From Winslowiella toletana (GTDB taxonomy: Bacteria > Pseudomonadota > Gammaproteobacteria > Enterobacterales > Enterobacteriaceae), in contig NZ_CP134152.1 of assembly GCF_032164335.1 (NCBI RefSeq), forward strand, positions 3,782,001 through 3,846,000: a DNA stretch of 64,000 nucleotides, in the 5' to 3' direction. The notes under the pieces were generated by a model, which was not told the origin of the DNA, did not search any database, and saw only the letters and a list, made by a program, of their open reading frames with translations. How positions within the stretch are numbered: position 1 is the first letter of the stretch; every line of letters begins with the position of its first letter. Made by a program: the position numbers and the translations under genes. Positions 9,421 through 20,036 of the stretch are shown here, piece after piece.

Positions 9421-10500
9421 TTAAACCTCTTGTGACAGACGCGCCGTCAGCACTCCAGCCAGATTCTGATGGATATTACGCAGCAGCGTTTCGGTAGACG
9501 CCCAGTTGATGCAAGCATCGGTAACGGAAACACCGTGGCGCATCGCGCTGCGTGGCTGTTCAGATGACTGATTTCCTTCATTAATGTTGCTTTCCAGCAT
9601 CAGACCGATAATTGAACGGTTGCCATCCTTGATCTGCGCTATTGCAGACTCAGCCACGCCGGGCTGACGACGATAGTCTTTGTTTGAGTTGCCATGACTG
9701 CAATCTATCATCAAGGATGGACGGAGTCCCGCCTGAAGCATCTCTTTTTCACACTGCGCAACATCTTCCGGGCCGTAGTTTGGTGCTTTACCACCGCGCA
9801 GAATGACGTGACCATCCGGGTTGCCTTTGGTCTGCAACAGACAAACCTGCCCCGCCTGGTTGATGCCAACAAAACGGTGTGGCATTGCCGCAGCACGCAT
9901 CGCATTGATTGCCGTACCCAGGCTGCCGTCAGTACCATTTTTAAAGCCAACCGGCATCGACAGGCCAGAGGCCATTTCACGGTGCGTTTGCGATTCGGTG
10001 GTACGCGCGCCGATCGCTGACCAGCTGAACAGATCGCCAAGATATTGCGGACTGTTAGGATCGAGCGCTTCAGTCGCCAATGGCAGACCCATTTCCACCA
10101 GGTTCAGCAACAAGCGACGCGCAATGTGCAGACCGGCTTCCATATCAAATGAGTTATCCATATAAGGATCGTTGATCAGCCCTTTCCAACCGACGGTGGT
10201 ACGAGGCTTTTCAAAATAGACGCGCATAACGATATACAGCTGATCCTTCAACTGCTCAGAGAGATCTTTTAAATAACGGGCATATTCCAACGCAGCTTCA
10301 GGATCGTGAATTGAACAAGGTCCGCATACCACCAGCAGGCGATGATCTTTACCGCTGATAATGTCAGAAATGGTCTGACGGGAAGCAGCAATCTGCGCTT
10401 CCAGCTGGGCATTTAGCGGAAACTGTTTTTTCAGCTCTTCCGGAGTAATCAATATCTGTTCGTCGGCGATATGAACATTATTCAGCGCGTCTTTTTGCAT
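9421..10500 (-). CDS. aroF: Tyrosine-sensitive DAHP synthase AroF
   Basis: AroF condenses phosphoenolpyruvate and erythrose 4-phosphate to DAHP, the first step of the shikimate pathway. The 359-residue product is a class I DAHP synthase. The active-site blocks [25 protein letters not shown] and [10 protein letters not shown] are all visible. Its place as first gene before tyrA, plus TyrR-box-like sites upstream, identifies it as the tyrosine-feedback isozyme rather than AroG or AroH. An AAAGGA site precedes the ATG. Confidence 0.96.
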   Translation of the reverse strand: MQKDALNNVHIADEQILITPEELKKQFPLNAQLEAQIAASRQTISDIISGKDHRLLVVCGPCSIHDPEAALEYARYLKDLSEQLKDQLYIVMRVYFEKPRTTVGWKGLINDPYMDNSFDMEAGLHIARRLLLNLVEMGLPLATEALDPNSPQYLGDLFSWSAIGARTTESQTHREMASGLSMPVGFKNGTDGSLGTAINAMRAAAMPHRFVGINQAGQVCLLQTKGNPDGHVILRGGKAPNYGPEDVAQCEKEMLQAGLRPSLMIDCSHGNSNKDYRRQPGVAESAIAQIKDGNRSIIGLMLESNINEGNQSSEQPRSAMRHGVSVTDACINWASTETLLRNIHQNLAGVLTARLSQEV

Positions 10501-10550
10501 GATCCTGATCCTTTCTCACTCGTTTATGCGTTCGTTAAGATCCTCAATGA

Positions 10551-10614
10551 GGTAGGGATTACTTTACCATATAACGTAAAGCCTGCAATCCACATATGTA
10601 CACTTTATTTACCA
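10551..10614 (-). promoter_or_regulatory. TyrR-box-like sites upstream of aroF
   Basis: On the minus strand, TGGTAA-N6-TGTACA (10614-10597) matches the TyrR consensus TGTAAA-N6-TTTACA at 9 of 12 positions, including the invariant G and C. A second, weaker site, GGTAAA-N6-CCTACC (10568-10551), lies 28 bases nearer to aroF. This agrees with tyrosine repression of the E. coli aroF-tyrA promoter through TyrR. Function is inferred. Confidence 0.6.
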
Positions 10615-10619
10615 CTCAA

Positions 10620-10851
10620 TTAAACTCAACCGATCTTTTTCATATAATAATTTATTAATCAATAGTTTATTGCATGGCAAACCAAGAAATGGACCGTAAA
10701 GATATAATTACAGTTGTTTTTTATATCATGAGCATCAGCCGAAAAAAACGCTTTTAAATCTGCAACCTGCATCACGATCGCAATCTTTCCTTCATCCTTC
10801 TATGATGTAAAGCAGAGCGGACAACCTACTATCATTTATGCCGGAGATATC
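10620..10851. other. Intergenic region between aroF and the GNAT gene
   Basis: This AT-rich stretch separates the divergent aroF and GNAT genes. Beyond the TyrR-like sites nearer aroF I see no open frame, RNA gene or clear terminator in it. It must contain the promoter of the GNAT gene, but no box stands out. Confidence 0.5.
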
Positions 10852-11379
10852 ATGAATATACACCTTCGTCCTTTTGCGATGCAGGATGCCGCTGCTTTTG
10901 AACAGGCGGTGAATGAGTCACTGGACAGCCTGTTGCCGTGGATGGTCTGGGCGCATGCGGGTTACAGTGAACAGGATGCTCGTGAGTGGTTTGCTTTTAC
11001 TGCGATGCAGCGCAGTAAAGGCGAGGCGGATGAGTTTGGCATTTACGATGATGAAGGTCATCTGTTAGGTGGAGCCGGCCTGCGCTATGCGCGCGATAAA
11101 TTCAGCTTACCGGCAATCGGCTACTGGGTTCGCAGCAGTCACCAGCGTAGGGGAATTGCCCGTCAGGCGGTCAGCGACCTTGCAGCGCTGGCTTTCCGAT
11201 GCGCAGAAGTGAACACCGTCGAGATTCTGGCGGCAGAAGCCAACCTTGCCAGCCGGGCGGTAGCCAAAGCCAGTGGCGCAGAGTTTATTGATATGCGCTA
11301 TGGCTTAATCATTCTCGATAGCGGCCCGGTTAATACCGCTATTTATCATTTACGCCGCAGGCATCAGGCTGCGCAGTGA
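10852..11379 (+). CDS. GNAT acetyltransferase, RimJ/RimL-like
   Basis: This 175-residue protein has the GNAT fold of the RimJ/RimL group, which acetylates protein N-termini or small amines using acetyl-CoA. The acetyl-CoA pyrophosphate-binding motif is QRRGIA at residues 98-103, preceded by the strand IGYWV. The family tail (aromatic and hydrophobic strands near 155-170) is present. A GGAGA site precedes the ATG. Its 3' end overlaps the end of an oppositely oriented, broken GNAT gene by 30 bases. The substrate is unknown. Confidence 0.8.
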   Translation: MNIHLRPFAMQDAAAFEQAVNESLDSLLPWMVWAHAGYSEQDAREWFAFTAMQRSKGEADEFGIYDDEGHLLGGAGLRYARDKFSLPAIGYWVRSSHQRRGIARQAVSDLAALAFRCAEVNTVEILAAEANLASRAVAKASGAEFIDMRYGLIILDSGPVNTAIYHLRRRHQAAQ

Positions 11380-11693
11380 ATGGATCTGCTGCCCCTCTGC
11401 GCTGAAGTTCTGCGGATCAAGCCATGTACTGATTGCCAGATTAATCGCTGGCCATTCGCTGTCAATAATCGACAACCAGTCCGTATCGCGGTTGCGATTA
11501 TTGCGCGCCATCATCTGACGAAATCGTCCTTCCCAGCGAAATCCCAGACGCTCGGCCGCCACTCGCGAGGGGGCATTCAATGAATCACATTTCCATTCGC
11601 AACGGCGATCACCGCTCGCGGTGGCGACAACACCGGTTGCCAGTCAGGTAATGCTTCACCGATGGGTTGCTGGTACTGATTGATTCGCTGCAT
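11350..11693 (-). pseudogene. Remnant of a GNAT acetyltransferase gene
   Basis: The first 26 or so codons from the ATG at 11693 encode a GNAT N-terminus (MQRINQYQQPIGEALPDWQP). The frame then stops at a TGA near 11579. In a different frame the DNA encodes a typical RimJ-family C-terminus, from RRCEWKCDSLNAPSR through AAERLGF to the stop at 11350. About 100 codons of the central acetyl-CoA-binding region are missing, and the two parts are out of frame. This is best explained by an internal deletion. No functional product is expected. The remnant lies tail to tail with an intact GNAT gene of similar type. Confidence 0.82.
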
Positions 11694-11758
11694 ACAAAGC
11701 CTCAGTTTGTGGATGTGTCGTTGCCATTAATGTGACAGCACTGAGCGGTTACTACCAG

Positions 11759-11795
11759 AAAAAAAAAGGGGCTGACCAGTCGGTCAACCCCTTGT
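11759..11795 (-). terminator. Terminator of the rpsP-rimM-trmD-rplS operon
   Basis: On the minus strand a stem AGGGGTTGACC/GGTCAGCCCCT with a 4-base loop is followed by nine T residues. It stands shortly after the rplS stop. Confidence 0.93.
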
Positions 11796-11831
11796 TTGCT
11801 ATTAACTTTTGGATGCAGCGTAAGCTGTATC

Positions 11832-12996
<1,165 letters not shown>

Positions 12997-13031
12997 CGAT
13001 GGAGCTGCCTGCTTACCGCTTTGTTCGGAGG

Positions 13032-13580
13032 TCAAAAACCAGGATCCCAATCTACTTCGATGGTGCCGGTAGTGAGATCGACATTCTTGATAACCTGTTC
13101 ATCAAGAAACGGAATTAACCGCTCCTTCGCACCGAAGGCATCTTTCAGGTTTGCCTGCACGACGAGAACGTCGTTAGAACCGGTTTCCATCAACTCAGTG
13201 ACTTTACCCAGCTCATAGCCTTTAGTGGTGACAACCTGGCAACCGATAAGGTCTTTCCAGTAATAGTCACCGCTATCCAGCTCTGGCAATTGCTCGGAAT
13301 CGACCACAATTTCGCAATTGGTGTAGAGTCCTGCAGCATCACGATCGTCAATGCCTTTGACTTTGATGATCAGATCCTGATTGTGGCGCTTCCAGCCTTC
13401 CAGCTCGATAAGCTGCCATTGACCCGCACGTTGAATAAACCACGGCTGATAGTCAAAAATGCTTTCGGCGTCTTCGGTGGAGGAAAACACTTTGAGCCAA
13501 CCACGGATACCGTATGCCGCACCCATTTTGCCGAGAATAAGCGGCTTAACAGGGGGCTGGGCGGCGAGTTGCTTGCTCAT
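13032..13580 (-). CDS. rimM: 16S rRNA processing factor RimM
   Basis: RimM helps mature the head of the 30S subunit and binds S19. The ATG at 13580 (MSKQL) gives 182 residues, as in E. coli; an in-frame GTG three codons upstream is less likely. The RimM N-terminal domain is marked by [17 protein letters not shown]. The PRC barrel at the C-terminus is marked by [11 protein letters not shown] and ends VDWDPGF. It sits between rpsP and trmD. Confidence 0.97.
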   Translation of the reverse strand: MSKQLAAQPPVKPLILGKMGAAYGIRGWLKVFSSTEDAESIFDYQPWFIQRAGQWQLIELEGWKRHNQDLIIKVKGIDDRDAAGLYTNCEIVVDSEQLPELDSGDYYWKDLIGCQVVTTKGYELGKVTELMETGSNDVLVVQANLKDAFGAKERLIPFLDEQVIKNVDLTTGTIEVDWDPGF

Positions 13581-13598
13581 GTTGACCACCGTGACAGA

Positions 13599-13847
13599 TT
13601 AAGCTGCTTTTTTAGCTTGCTTGATCAGCGCGTTAACGCGATCAGAAAGCGTTGCGCCCTGGCCAACCCAGTGCTCAATACGGTCCAGATCCAGACGCAG
13701 TGCTTCAGCCTGACCAGAAGCGATCGGGTTGAAAAAGCCTACGCGCTCGATAAAGCGACCGTTACGTGCATTACGGCTGTCAGTTACGACTACCTGATAG
13801 AACGGACGCTTTTTAGCGCCGTGACGTGCCAAACGAATTGTTACCAT
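13599..13847 (-). CDS. rpsP: 30S ribosomal protein S16
   Basis: S16 is a primary 30S assembly protein. The ATG at 13847 ([10 protein letters not shown]) follows a GAGGATGTT site and gives 82 residues, the E. coli length. A longer frame from 13934 is not supported because it would read through the leader hairpin. It is the first gene of the rpsP-rimM-trmD-rplS operon. Confidence 0.97.
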   Translation of the reverse strand: MVTIRLARHGAKKRPFYQVVVTDSRNARNGRFIERVGFFNPIASGQAEALRLDLDRIEHWVGQGATLSDRVNALIKQAKKAA

Positions 13848-13875
13848 AACATCCTCTTTAGTTAATAAAACAACC

Positions 13876-13899
13876 GGGCCCCATCGAGGAACGGGGCCC
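13876..13899 (-). promoter_or_regulatory. GC-rich leader hairpin upstream of rpsP
   Basis: A perfect GGGCCCC/GGGGCCC inverted repeat with a 10-base loop lies in the transcribed leader, 28 bases before rpsP. On the minus strand it is followed by CGGTTGTTTTATT, a poor T-tract. It could act as an attenuator or as a leader structure. Function is inferred. Confidence 0.55.
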
Positions 13900-13923
13900 A
13901 GCTGCAATATAAAAAGCCCGAAA

Positions 13924-13951
13924 ATTTTACTCATTTTGGCGCAAAAAGCAA
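13924..13951 (-). promoter_or_regulatory. Promoter of the rpsP operon
   Basis: TTGCTT (13951-13946) and TAAAAT (13929-13924), with a 16-base spacer, precede the rpsP leader hairpin. Assigned by consensus and position between ffh and rpsP. Confidence 0.55.
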
Positions 13952-13995
13952 TCTAAAGCTCACTATCCTTTTACGCTATGATATTTCGGACCCTG

Positions 13996-15357
13996 TTAGC
14001 GACCAGGAAATCCTGGTGGCATCATACCTTTCATACCGCGCATCATTTTCGCCATGCCGCCTTTCTTCATCTTCTTCATCATGCGCTGCATGTCGTCGAA
14101 CTGCTTCAGCAGGCGGTTGACGTCCTGCACTTGCATACCGGAACCGGTGGCAATACGGCGTTTACGCGAACCTTTAATGATTTCTGGCTTCTCACGCTCT
14201 TTACGCGTCATCGAGTTGATCATCGCTTCCATGCGTACCAGAACTTTGTCATCCATCTGCGATTTCACATTATCGGGTAACTGGCCCATACCTGGCAGTT
14301 TACCCATCAGGCTGGCCATACCACCCATGTTGCGCATCTGCTTCAGCTGCTCAAGAAAATCGTTCAGGTCAAAACCATCACCTTTCTTCAGCTTACTGGC
14401 CAGTTTTTCCGCCTGTGCGCGGTCAACTTTGCTTTCAATATCTTCAATCAGTGACAGCACGTCACCCATACCGAGAATGCGCGACGCAATACGGTCCGGA
14501 TAGAACGGCTCAAGGGCTTCGGTTTTTTCGCCGACACCCATAAATTTAATCGGTTTACCGGTGATGTGACGAATCGACAGCGCCGCACCACCACGTGCAT
14601 CACCGTCAACTTTGGTCAGTACCACACCGGTCAGCGGCAGCGCTTCATTAAACGCTTTCGCGGTATTTGCCGCATCCTGACCGGTCATTGCATCGACGAC
14701 AAACAGGGTTTCTACCGGATTAATCGCGGCGTGTACCTGTTTGATTTCGTCCATCATTGCTTCATCAACGTGTAAACGACCGGCGGTATCCACCAGCAGC
14801 ACATCGTAGAATTTCAGTTTCGCTTGTTGCAGCGCATTGTTAACGATATCGACCGGTTTCTGGCTGAGGTCAGAAGGGCAGAAATCCACCCCAACCTGTT
14901 CGGCCAGCGTTTCCAGCTGACGAATTGCCGCCGGACGATAGACGTCAGCAGAGACCACCAGCACTTTCTTTTTATGCTTCTCGCGCAGGAACTTACCCAG
15001 CTTCGCTACGCTGGTGGTTTTACCCGCCCCCTGCAAACCGGCCATCAGCACTACCGCCGGCGGCTGTGCAGCCAGATTCAGGGTGTTATTTTCATCACCC
15101 ATCGCCGCGACCAGTTCGTTCTTAACGATCTTGACGAATTCCTGGCCTGGCGTCAGGCTTTTATTAACTTCATGACCTACCGCGCGCTCTTTGACGCGAT
15201 TAATAAAGTCACGAACCACCGGCAGCGCTACGTCCGCCTCCAGCAGCGCCATGCGCACTTCGCGCAGGGTTTCTTTAATGTTCTCTTCGGTCAGCCTTCC
15301 GCGGCCACTGATATTGCGCAGGGTCTGCGACAAACGATCGGTTAAATTATCAAACAT
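13996..15357 (-). CDS. ffh: Signal recognition particle GTPase Ffh
   Basis: Ffh binds 4.5S RNA and signal sequences of nascent membrane proteins and docks with FtsY. The ATG at 15357 (MFDNLTDRL) gives 453 residues, as in E. coli; the longer open frame to 15444 has no family support. The N domain is at about residues 1-90, and the GTPase P-loop GLQGAGKTT is at 107-115. The methionine-rich M domain at the C-terminus ends in GMKGMMPPGFPGR. It is divergent from ypjD. Confidence 0.97.
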   Translation of the reverse strand: MFDNLTDRLSQTLRNISGRGRLTEENIKETLREVRMALLEADVALPVVRDFINRVKERAVGHEVNKSLTPGQEFVKIVKNELVAAMGDENNTLNLAAQPPAVVLMAGLQGAGKTTSVAKLGKFLREKHKKKVLVVSADVYRPAAIRQLETLAEQVGVDFCPSDLSQKPVDIVNNALQQAKLKFYDVLLVDTAGRLHVDEAMMDEIKQVHAAINPVETLFVVDAMTGQDAANTAKAFNEALPLTGVVLTKVDGDARGGAALSIRHITGKPIKFMGVGEKTEALEPFYPDRIASRILGMGDVLSLIEDIESKVDRAQAEKLASKLKKGDGFDLNDFLEQLKQMRNMGGMASLMGKLPGMGQLPDNVKSQMDDKVLVRMEAMINSMTRKEREKPEIIKGSRKRRIATGSGMQVQDVNRLLKQFDDMQRMMKKMKKGGMAKMMRGMKGMMPPGFPGR

Positions 15358-15525
15358 TGTCTCTCGCTCAACGTCGTATAAGAGAGGCCGCACAGGCGAC
15401 ACAATTCGGCGGATTATAACACGAAGCGATGGCGATCTCTGCAATCGGCGATGAGATCGTTTGGTGCATGCTGCCGCTGGCGCTATACTGCTGTTTTTCT
15501 TAACGGCCGGTACCTGACAACATCT

Positions 15526-16314
15526 ATGTTCGTATTCGCGATTGTGGCGCTTTTCGCCTACTCACTCAGCCTTGCCCTGATCATCCCAAGCCTGGTCCGT
15601 AAAAACAGCGCATGGCGGCGTCTGGCGGTTATTTCTGCCTGCGTTGCATTGGTTGCTCACGGCGTTGCGCTGGAGCAGCGGATATTTGGCATGGAGGGTG
15701 GCCAGAATCTCAGCCTGCTGAACATTGGCTCACTGGTCAGCTTGCTGATCTGTACCATTATGACGATTGTGGCTTCGCGCAATCGTGGCTGGATGCTGTT
15801 GCCGATCATCTATAGCTTTGCGTTGATTAACCTCGCGTTTGCGACATTTGTTCCCAATGCCTTTATCACACACCTGGAAACCACGCCGGGGATGATGATC
15901 CATATTGGTCTGGCGCTGCTGGCTTATGCCACGCTGATTATCGCCGCACTGTATGCGCTACAGCTGGCGTGGATCGATTATCAGCTGAAAAATAAAAAGC
16001 TCGCATTCAGCAATGATATGCCACCATTGATGGTCATTGAGCGCAAAATGTTCCACATTACCCAGGTTGGTGTCGTGTTGCTGACGCTGGTGTTGTGCAC
16101 CGGTCTGTTCTTTATGCAGGATCTTTTCAGCCGCGAAAACGTCGACAAAGCGGTGCTGTCGATTATCGCCTGGTTTGTTTATATCGTATTACTCTGGGGC
16201 CATTATCATGAGGGCTGGCGCGGTCGTCGCGTCGTCTGGTTTAACTGCGGCGGCGCACTGTTGCTGACCATGGCCTATTTTGGTAGCCGCGTCCTGCAAC
16301 ACCTCATGTCCTGA
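15526..16314 (+). CDS. ypjD: Inner-membrane protein YpjD (CcsA-like)
   Basis: This 262-residue protein has about eight predicted membrane segments and belongs to the cytochrome c assembly (CcsA/YpjD) family; its precise role is not established. The start at 15526 (MFVFAIVALFAYSLSLAL) matches the E. coli N-terminus. An extension to 15451 is not conserved. The conserved histidines and the RKMFHITQVGVVLLT and WGHYHEGWRGRR blocks are present. It lies directly upstream of corB, an arrangement shared with E. coli. Confidence 0.9.
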   Translation: MFVFAIVALFAYSLSLALIIPSLVRKNSAWRRLAVISACVALVAHGVALEQRIFGMEGGQNLSLLNIGSLVSLLICTIMTIVASRNRGWMLLPIIYSFALINLAFATFVPNAFITHLETTPGMMIHIGLALLAYATLIIAALYALQLAWIDYQLKNKKLAFSNDMPPLMVIERKMFHITQVGVVLLTLVLCTGLFFMQDLFSRENVDKAVLSIIAWFVYIVLLWGHYHEGWRGRRVVWFNCGGALLLTMAYFGSRVLQHLMS

Positions 16315-16339
16315 CCTCTCACCACAAGGAATTGCTGCG

Positions 16340-17626
16340 TTGGAACATGTTTCAACCACTACCCTGATCATCACGCTGGTGATCATGGTGCTCGTCTCAG
16401 CCTACTTCTCCAGTTCAGAAACCGGGATGATGATGCTCAACCGTTATCGCCTGAGGCATCAGGCGAAAAATGGAAATCGTGCTGCTCGCCGCGTTGAGAA
16501 GCTGTTACGTCGTCCCGATCGTCTGATAAGCCTGGTGCTGATCGGTAATAACCTCGTTAATATCCTCGCCTCCTCACTGGCGACGATTGTCGGCATGCGC
16601 CTGTACGGTGATGCCGGCGTCGCCATCGCAACCGGTATTCTGACCTTTGTGGTACTGGTGTTTGCTGAGGTGCTGCCGAAAACCATCGCGGCGGTCTACC
16701 CTGAAAAGGTGGCTTTTCCCAGCAGTTTGCTGTTGGGGCCGCTACAGATCATTATGTTGCCGCTGGTCTGGCTGCTGAATACCATCACGCGCATCCTGAT
16801 GCGCATGGTCGGTATGAAAGTTGACGGCGCGATCAGCGCCGCGCTGAGCAAAGATGAGCTGCGTACCATTGTGCATGAGTCGCGTACCCTGATGTCGAGC
16901 CGCAATCAGGATATGCTGCTGTCGGTACTGGATCTGGAGAAAGTCAGTGTTGATGACATCATGGTGCCGCGCAATGAGATTGTCGGCATCAACGTCAACG
17001 ACGACTGGAAAGCGATTGTGCGCCAGCTAACCCACTCGCCTCACGGCCGCATTGTGCTGTACCGTGATTCGCTTGATGACGCAATCAGCATGCTGCGCGT
17101 GCGCGAAGCCTATCGCATGATGACCGAGAAGAAAGAGTTCACCAAAGAGAATCTGTTGCGCGCCGCGGACGAAATTTACTATGTCCCGGAAGGTACGCCG
17201 CTGAATGTGCAACTGGTGAAGTTCCAGCGCAACAAAAAGAAAGCCGGGCTGGTGATTGATGAATACGGTGATATTAAAGGGCTGGTGACGATCGAAGACA
17301 TTCTTGAAGAGATTGTCGGGGATTTTACCACCTCAATGTCACCGACGCTGGCGGAAGAAGTGATGCCACAGAATGATGGCTCGGTACTGGTCGAAGGCAG
17401 CACTAACGTACGGGAACTGAATAAAGCCTTTAACTGGAACCTGCCGGAAGAGGAAGCGCGTACCGTTAACGGCATGCTGCTGGAAGCGCTGGAAGAGATA
17501 CCGTCAGCTGGCACCACCATCCAGTTAGGTGGCTACGCCATCGATATTCTTGATGTGCAGGAAAATATGGTCAAACAGATCAAAATCACTCCGCAGAAAC
17601 CGCTGAAGCAGTCGGTCGGTTCATAA
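16340..17626 (+). CDS. corB: CorB/HlyC-CorC family membrane protein YfjD
   Basis: Members of this CNNM/CorC family are linked to magnesium and cobalt efflux. I chose a TTG start at 16340 (then GAACATGTTTCA): it follows AAGGA at 16326-16330 and gives 428 residues, the E. coli YfjD length. The frame open from 16280 would overlap ypjD. The DUF21 membrane domain occupies about residues 1-190, a CBS pair follows to about 330 (VTIEDILEEIVGDFT), and a transporter-associated CorC_HlyC domain ends the protein. It is in one unit with ypjD and is followed by a terminator. Confidence 0.9.
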   Translation: MEHVSTTTLIITLVIMVLVSAYFSSSETGMMMLNRYRLRHQAKNGNRAARRVEKLLRRPDRLISLVLIGNNLVNILASSLATIVGMRLYGDAGVAIATGILTFVVLVFAEVLPKTIAAVYPEKVAFPSSLLLGPLQIIMLPLVWLLNTITRILMRMVGMKVDGAISAALSKDELRTIVHESRTLMSSRNQDMLLSVLDLEKVSVDDIMVPRNEIVGINVNDDWKAIVRQLTHSPHGRIVLYRDSLDDAISMLRVREAYRMMTEKKEFTKENLLRAADEIYYVPEGTPLNVQLVKFQRNKKKAGLVIDEYGDIKGLVTIEDILEEIVGDFTTSMSPTLAEEVMPQNDGSVLVEGSTNVRELNKAFNWNLPEEEARTVNGMLLEALEEIPSAGTTIQLGGYAIDILDVQENMVKQIKITPQKPLKQSVGS

Positions 17627-17639
17627 TCTGTCATCCATT

Positions 17640-17669
17640 AAAAAAGGCGACCTCAGGGTCGCCTTTTTT
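17640..17669. terminator. Bidirectional terminator between corB and luxS
   Basis: A GGCGACC/GGTCGCC stem with a 4-base loop is flanked by A-run and T-run on both sides. It can end transcription of corB (plus) and of luxS (minus). Confidence 0.9.
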
Positions 17670-17735
17670 GCCTGTGCAAATCATCGGCATAGACGACGAA
17701 AACGCCGCTCCTGCCCGTTTTCTCTGAAGAGAAAA

Positions 17736-18251
17736 CTAGATATGCAGTTCTTGCAGTTTCTCTTTCGGCAGCGCCAGTTCGTCGTTATGGTTGACGCGGA
17801 TTTCGCTGTCAACGATATGACGCGCAATCTCCTGCGCTTCATCCAGCGAGTGCATTTCGTAAGTTCCGCACTGATACTCGTTCAGTTCCGGGATCTTACG
17901 CTGGTCAGTCACTTTCAACACATCGCTCATCGCCGCTTTCCAGGCATCGGCAACGCGCTGCTCATCCGGCGTACCAATCAGGCTCATGTAAAAACCAGTG
18001 CGGCATCCCATTGGGGAAATATCGATGATTTCCACACCGTCGCCGTTCAGGTGATTACGCATAAAGCCAGCAAACAGGTGCTCCAGCGTATGAATACCCC
18101 GCTCCGGCATCACTTCTTTATTCGGCTTGCAGAAACGCAGGTCGAAAACAGTGATGGCATCGCCGTGCGGCGTATTCATGGTTTTCGCAACGCGTACCGC
18201 AGGTGCGGCCATGATCGTATGATCAACAGTAAAACTATCCAGTAGTGGCAT
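17736..18251 (-). CDS. luxS: S-ribosylhomocysteine lyase LuxS
   Basis: LuxS cleaves S-ribosylhomocysteine to homocysteine and DPD, the precursor of autoinducer-2. The 171 residues equal the E. coli length. The metal ligands are His54 and His58 in HTLEH, and Cys128; the catalytic Cys83 is in GCRTGFYM. An ideal AGGAGGTGA ribosome site precedes the ATG. The luxS-micA-gshA arrangement is that of E. coli. Confidence 0.98.
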   Translation of the reverse strand: MPLLDSFTVDHTIMAAPAVRVAKTMNTPHGDAITVFDLRFCKPNKEVMPERGIHTLEHLFAGFMRNHLNGDGVEIIDISPMGCRTGFYMSLIGTPDEQRVADAWKAAMSDVLKVTDQRKIPELNEYQCGTYEMHSLDEAQEIARHIVDSEIRVNHNDELALPKEKLQELHI

Positions 18252-18288
18252 ACAGTCACCTCCTGTTTAAGAAAATTTAAAAATAAAT

Positions 18289-18316
18289 GAAACTTTTCTG
18301 CTCGCCGTGCGTCTGA
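18289..18316 (+). promoter_or_regulatory. Sigma-E promoter of micA
   Basis: GAAACTT (18289-18295) and TCTGA (18312-18316), with a 16-base spacer, fit the RpoE consensus. They place transcription start seven bases downstream at the expected MicA 5' end (18323). Confidence 0.85.
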
Positions 18317-18322
18317 GTAAGT

Positions 18323-18396
18323 GAAAGACGCGCATTTTGTTATCATCATCCCTGACAACAGAGATGTTAATTTGGCCACAGTGATGTGGCCTTTTT
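18323..18396 (+). ncRNA. micA: Small RNA MicA
   Basis: MicA is an Hfq-dependent sRNA that shuts off ompA and other outer-membrane protein mRNAs during envelope stress. The 5' seed GAAAGACGCGCATTTTGTTA and the following TCATCATCCC are almost identical to E. coli MicA (one extra T). The 3' end is the hairpin GGCCACAGTGATGTGGCC with a T-run. It is encoded between luxS and gshA on the opposite strand, exactly as in E. coli. The sigma-E promoter is conserved. Confidence 0.93.
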
Positions 18397-18401
18397 CTTT
18401 T

Positions 18402-19964
18402 CTAGCCCGCCTTAGTGGCGAGAAATTCTTCAAAACTTATTGTATCGCTCTCTTCGATCTGCTGCTGACTCGCTCGCGAACGCTCGGCTTCCTGCGCAAA
18501 CTGCTGCTCAGTCAACACTTCTAAAGGCTCTTCAGCCAGCAACTGACGATATTGCTCCGCCAGCGCCAGACCGCTGCCACCAAGGCCATTTTCCTTCATC
18601 GCATGCAGAATTCGGGCTGAATAGGTCAGTTCAGGATCGTCAAACGACGCGACCAGCTGATCGCAGACTTCCTGATAACGACGATCGCCCTGATTACCAT
18701 CGAGAGTTTCCGCCACACGACGCAGATCGCCAAACAGTTGTTTGCCCACGTCGAGCAACGGTTGCTGAGCGGTTTCGCAGCCCATGCCGATAGTCTGCCC
18801 CGGCTTGCGCCCTTCGAGAATGACACGATTCCAGTTCTGCCGGCTGCACAGCAGCTCTTCGCTGCTCATTTCCGGCGCATCAGCCAGAGTACACCAAATC
18901 AGGAAAAGATCGAGGAAACGCACCTGGTCGGCATCCACGCCAATCGGTGAGAACGGATTAATATCCAGCGAACGCACTTCAATATATTCAATACCGCCGC
19001 GCAGCAGCGCATCGGAGGGCGCTTCACCCGACTTAGTCACGCGTTTCGGACGCACTGGCGCATACAGTTCGTTTTCGATCTGCAGCACATTGGTGTTCAG
19101 CTGCAAATAATCGCCATTTTTATCTTTCAGGCCGATTTCAGCATACTGCTCTGAAGGCGTTTTAATCGCGTTCTTTAACGCGGTGACGTAATCCGGCAGA
19201 TTGTTAAAGGTGATACCAAGGCTGTTCTGCGACTTGTTGGTATAGCCCAGATCGCTCAGGCGTAACGACGTGGCGTAAGGCATATACAGCATGCCCTTAT
19301 CGCTGCGCTCAAACGGCAGGCTGCTCTCTTTACCCTGTAAAAATGAAGAACAGATCGCCGGAGAGGCACCAAACAGATAAGGAATAATCCAGCCGAAACG
19401 GTAATAGTTACGGATCAGCCGCAAATAGCCGTCAGAGATCGCCTCTTTGCCGCTCTCGCTATCTTTTACCCCCGCCCACTCCTGCCAGAACGACAGCGGC
19501 AGCGAAAAGTTATAGTGCACGCCGGAGATGGTTTGCATCAGCGCGCCATAGCGATTTTTCAGCCCCTGACGATATAAGGTCTTCATACGACCAATATTGG
19601 AACTGCCGTACTGTGCCAGTTCAATATTATCGCTTTCATCGATAAAGCACGGCATGCTGAATGGCCACATGCGCTCTTCACCAATATCACGTGATACATG
19701 GCGGTGGATATCACGCAGAAACGCCAGCAGGCGATCGATATCCTGCTCAACCGGGGTAATAAATTCCAGCAGCGTCTCAGCGAAATCGGTCGTGATCCAT
19801 TTATGGGTCAGCGCTGAGCCGAGAGAGTCGGGATGTCCGGTAGTTGCCAGATGACCATCTGGTTTAACACGCAGCGTTTCACGTTCAATACCGCGGCCAA
19901 TGCCATTTAACGCGTTGGGATGAGCTTCCAGCCAGGAAAGCGCTTGTGATACGTCCGGGATCAA
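18402..19964 (-). CDS. gshA: Glutamate-cysteine ligase GshA
   Basis: GshA joins glutamate and cysteine, the rate-limiting step of glutathione synthesis. The product has 520 residues against 518 in E. coli. It starts with TTG (residues [13 protein letters not shown]), as the E. coli gene also does, behind a GGGAGG site. The proteobacterial family block around [19 protein letters not shown] is intact. The C-terminal tail is more Gln/Glu-rich and divergent. The gene runs toward micA and luxS. Confidence 0.97.
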   Translation of the reverse strand: MIPDVSQALSWLEAHPNALNGIGRGIERETLRVKPDGHLATTGHPDSLGSALTHKWITTDFAETLLEFITPVEQDIDRLLAFLRDIHRHVSRDIGEERMWPFSMPCFIDESDNIELAQYGSSNIGRMKTLYRQGLKNRYGALMQTISGVHYNFSLPLSFWQEWAGVKDSESGKEAISDGYLRLIRNYYRFGWIIPYLFGASPAICSSFLQGKESSLPFERSDKGMLYMPYATSLRLSDLGYTNKSQNSLGITFNNLPDYVTALKNAIKTPSEQYAEIGLKDKNGDYLQLNTNVLQIENELYAPVRPKRVTKSGEAPSDALLRGGIEYIEVRSLDINPFSPIGVDADQVRFLDLFLIWCTLADAPEMSSEELLCSRQNWNRVILEGRKPGQTIGMGCETAQQPLLDVGKQLFGDLRRVAETLDGNQGDRRYQEVCDQLVASFDDPELTYSARILHAMKENGLGGSGLALAEQYRQLLAEEPLEVLTEQQFAQEAERSRASQQQIEESDTISFEEFLATKAG

Positions 19965-20036
19965 ATTGACCTCCCGCTCAGAGAAAAATTATTATTGTTC
20001 AGCATAATGTTAACCGTAGCCCTGAATCAGCGAGAA

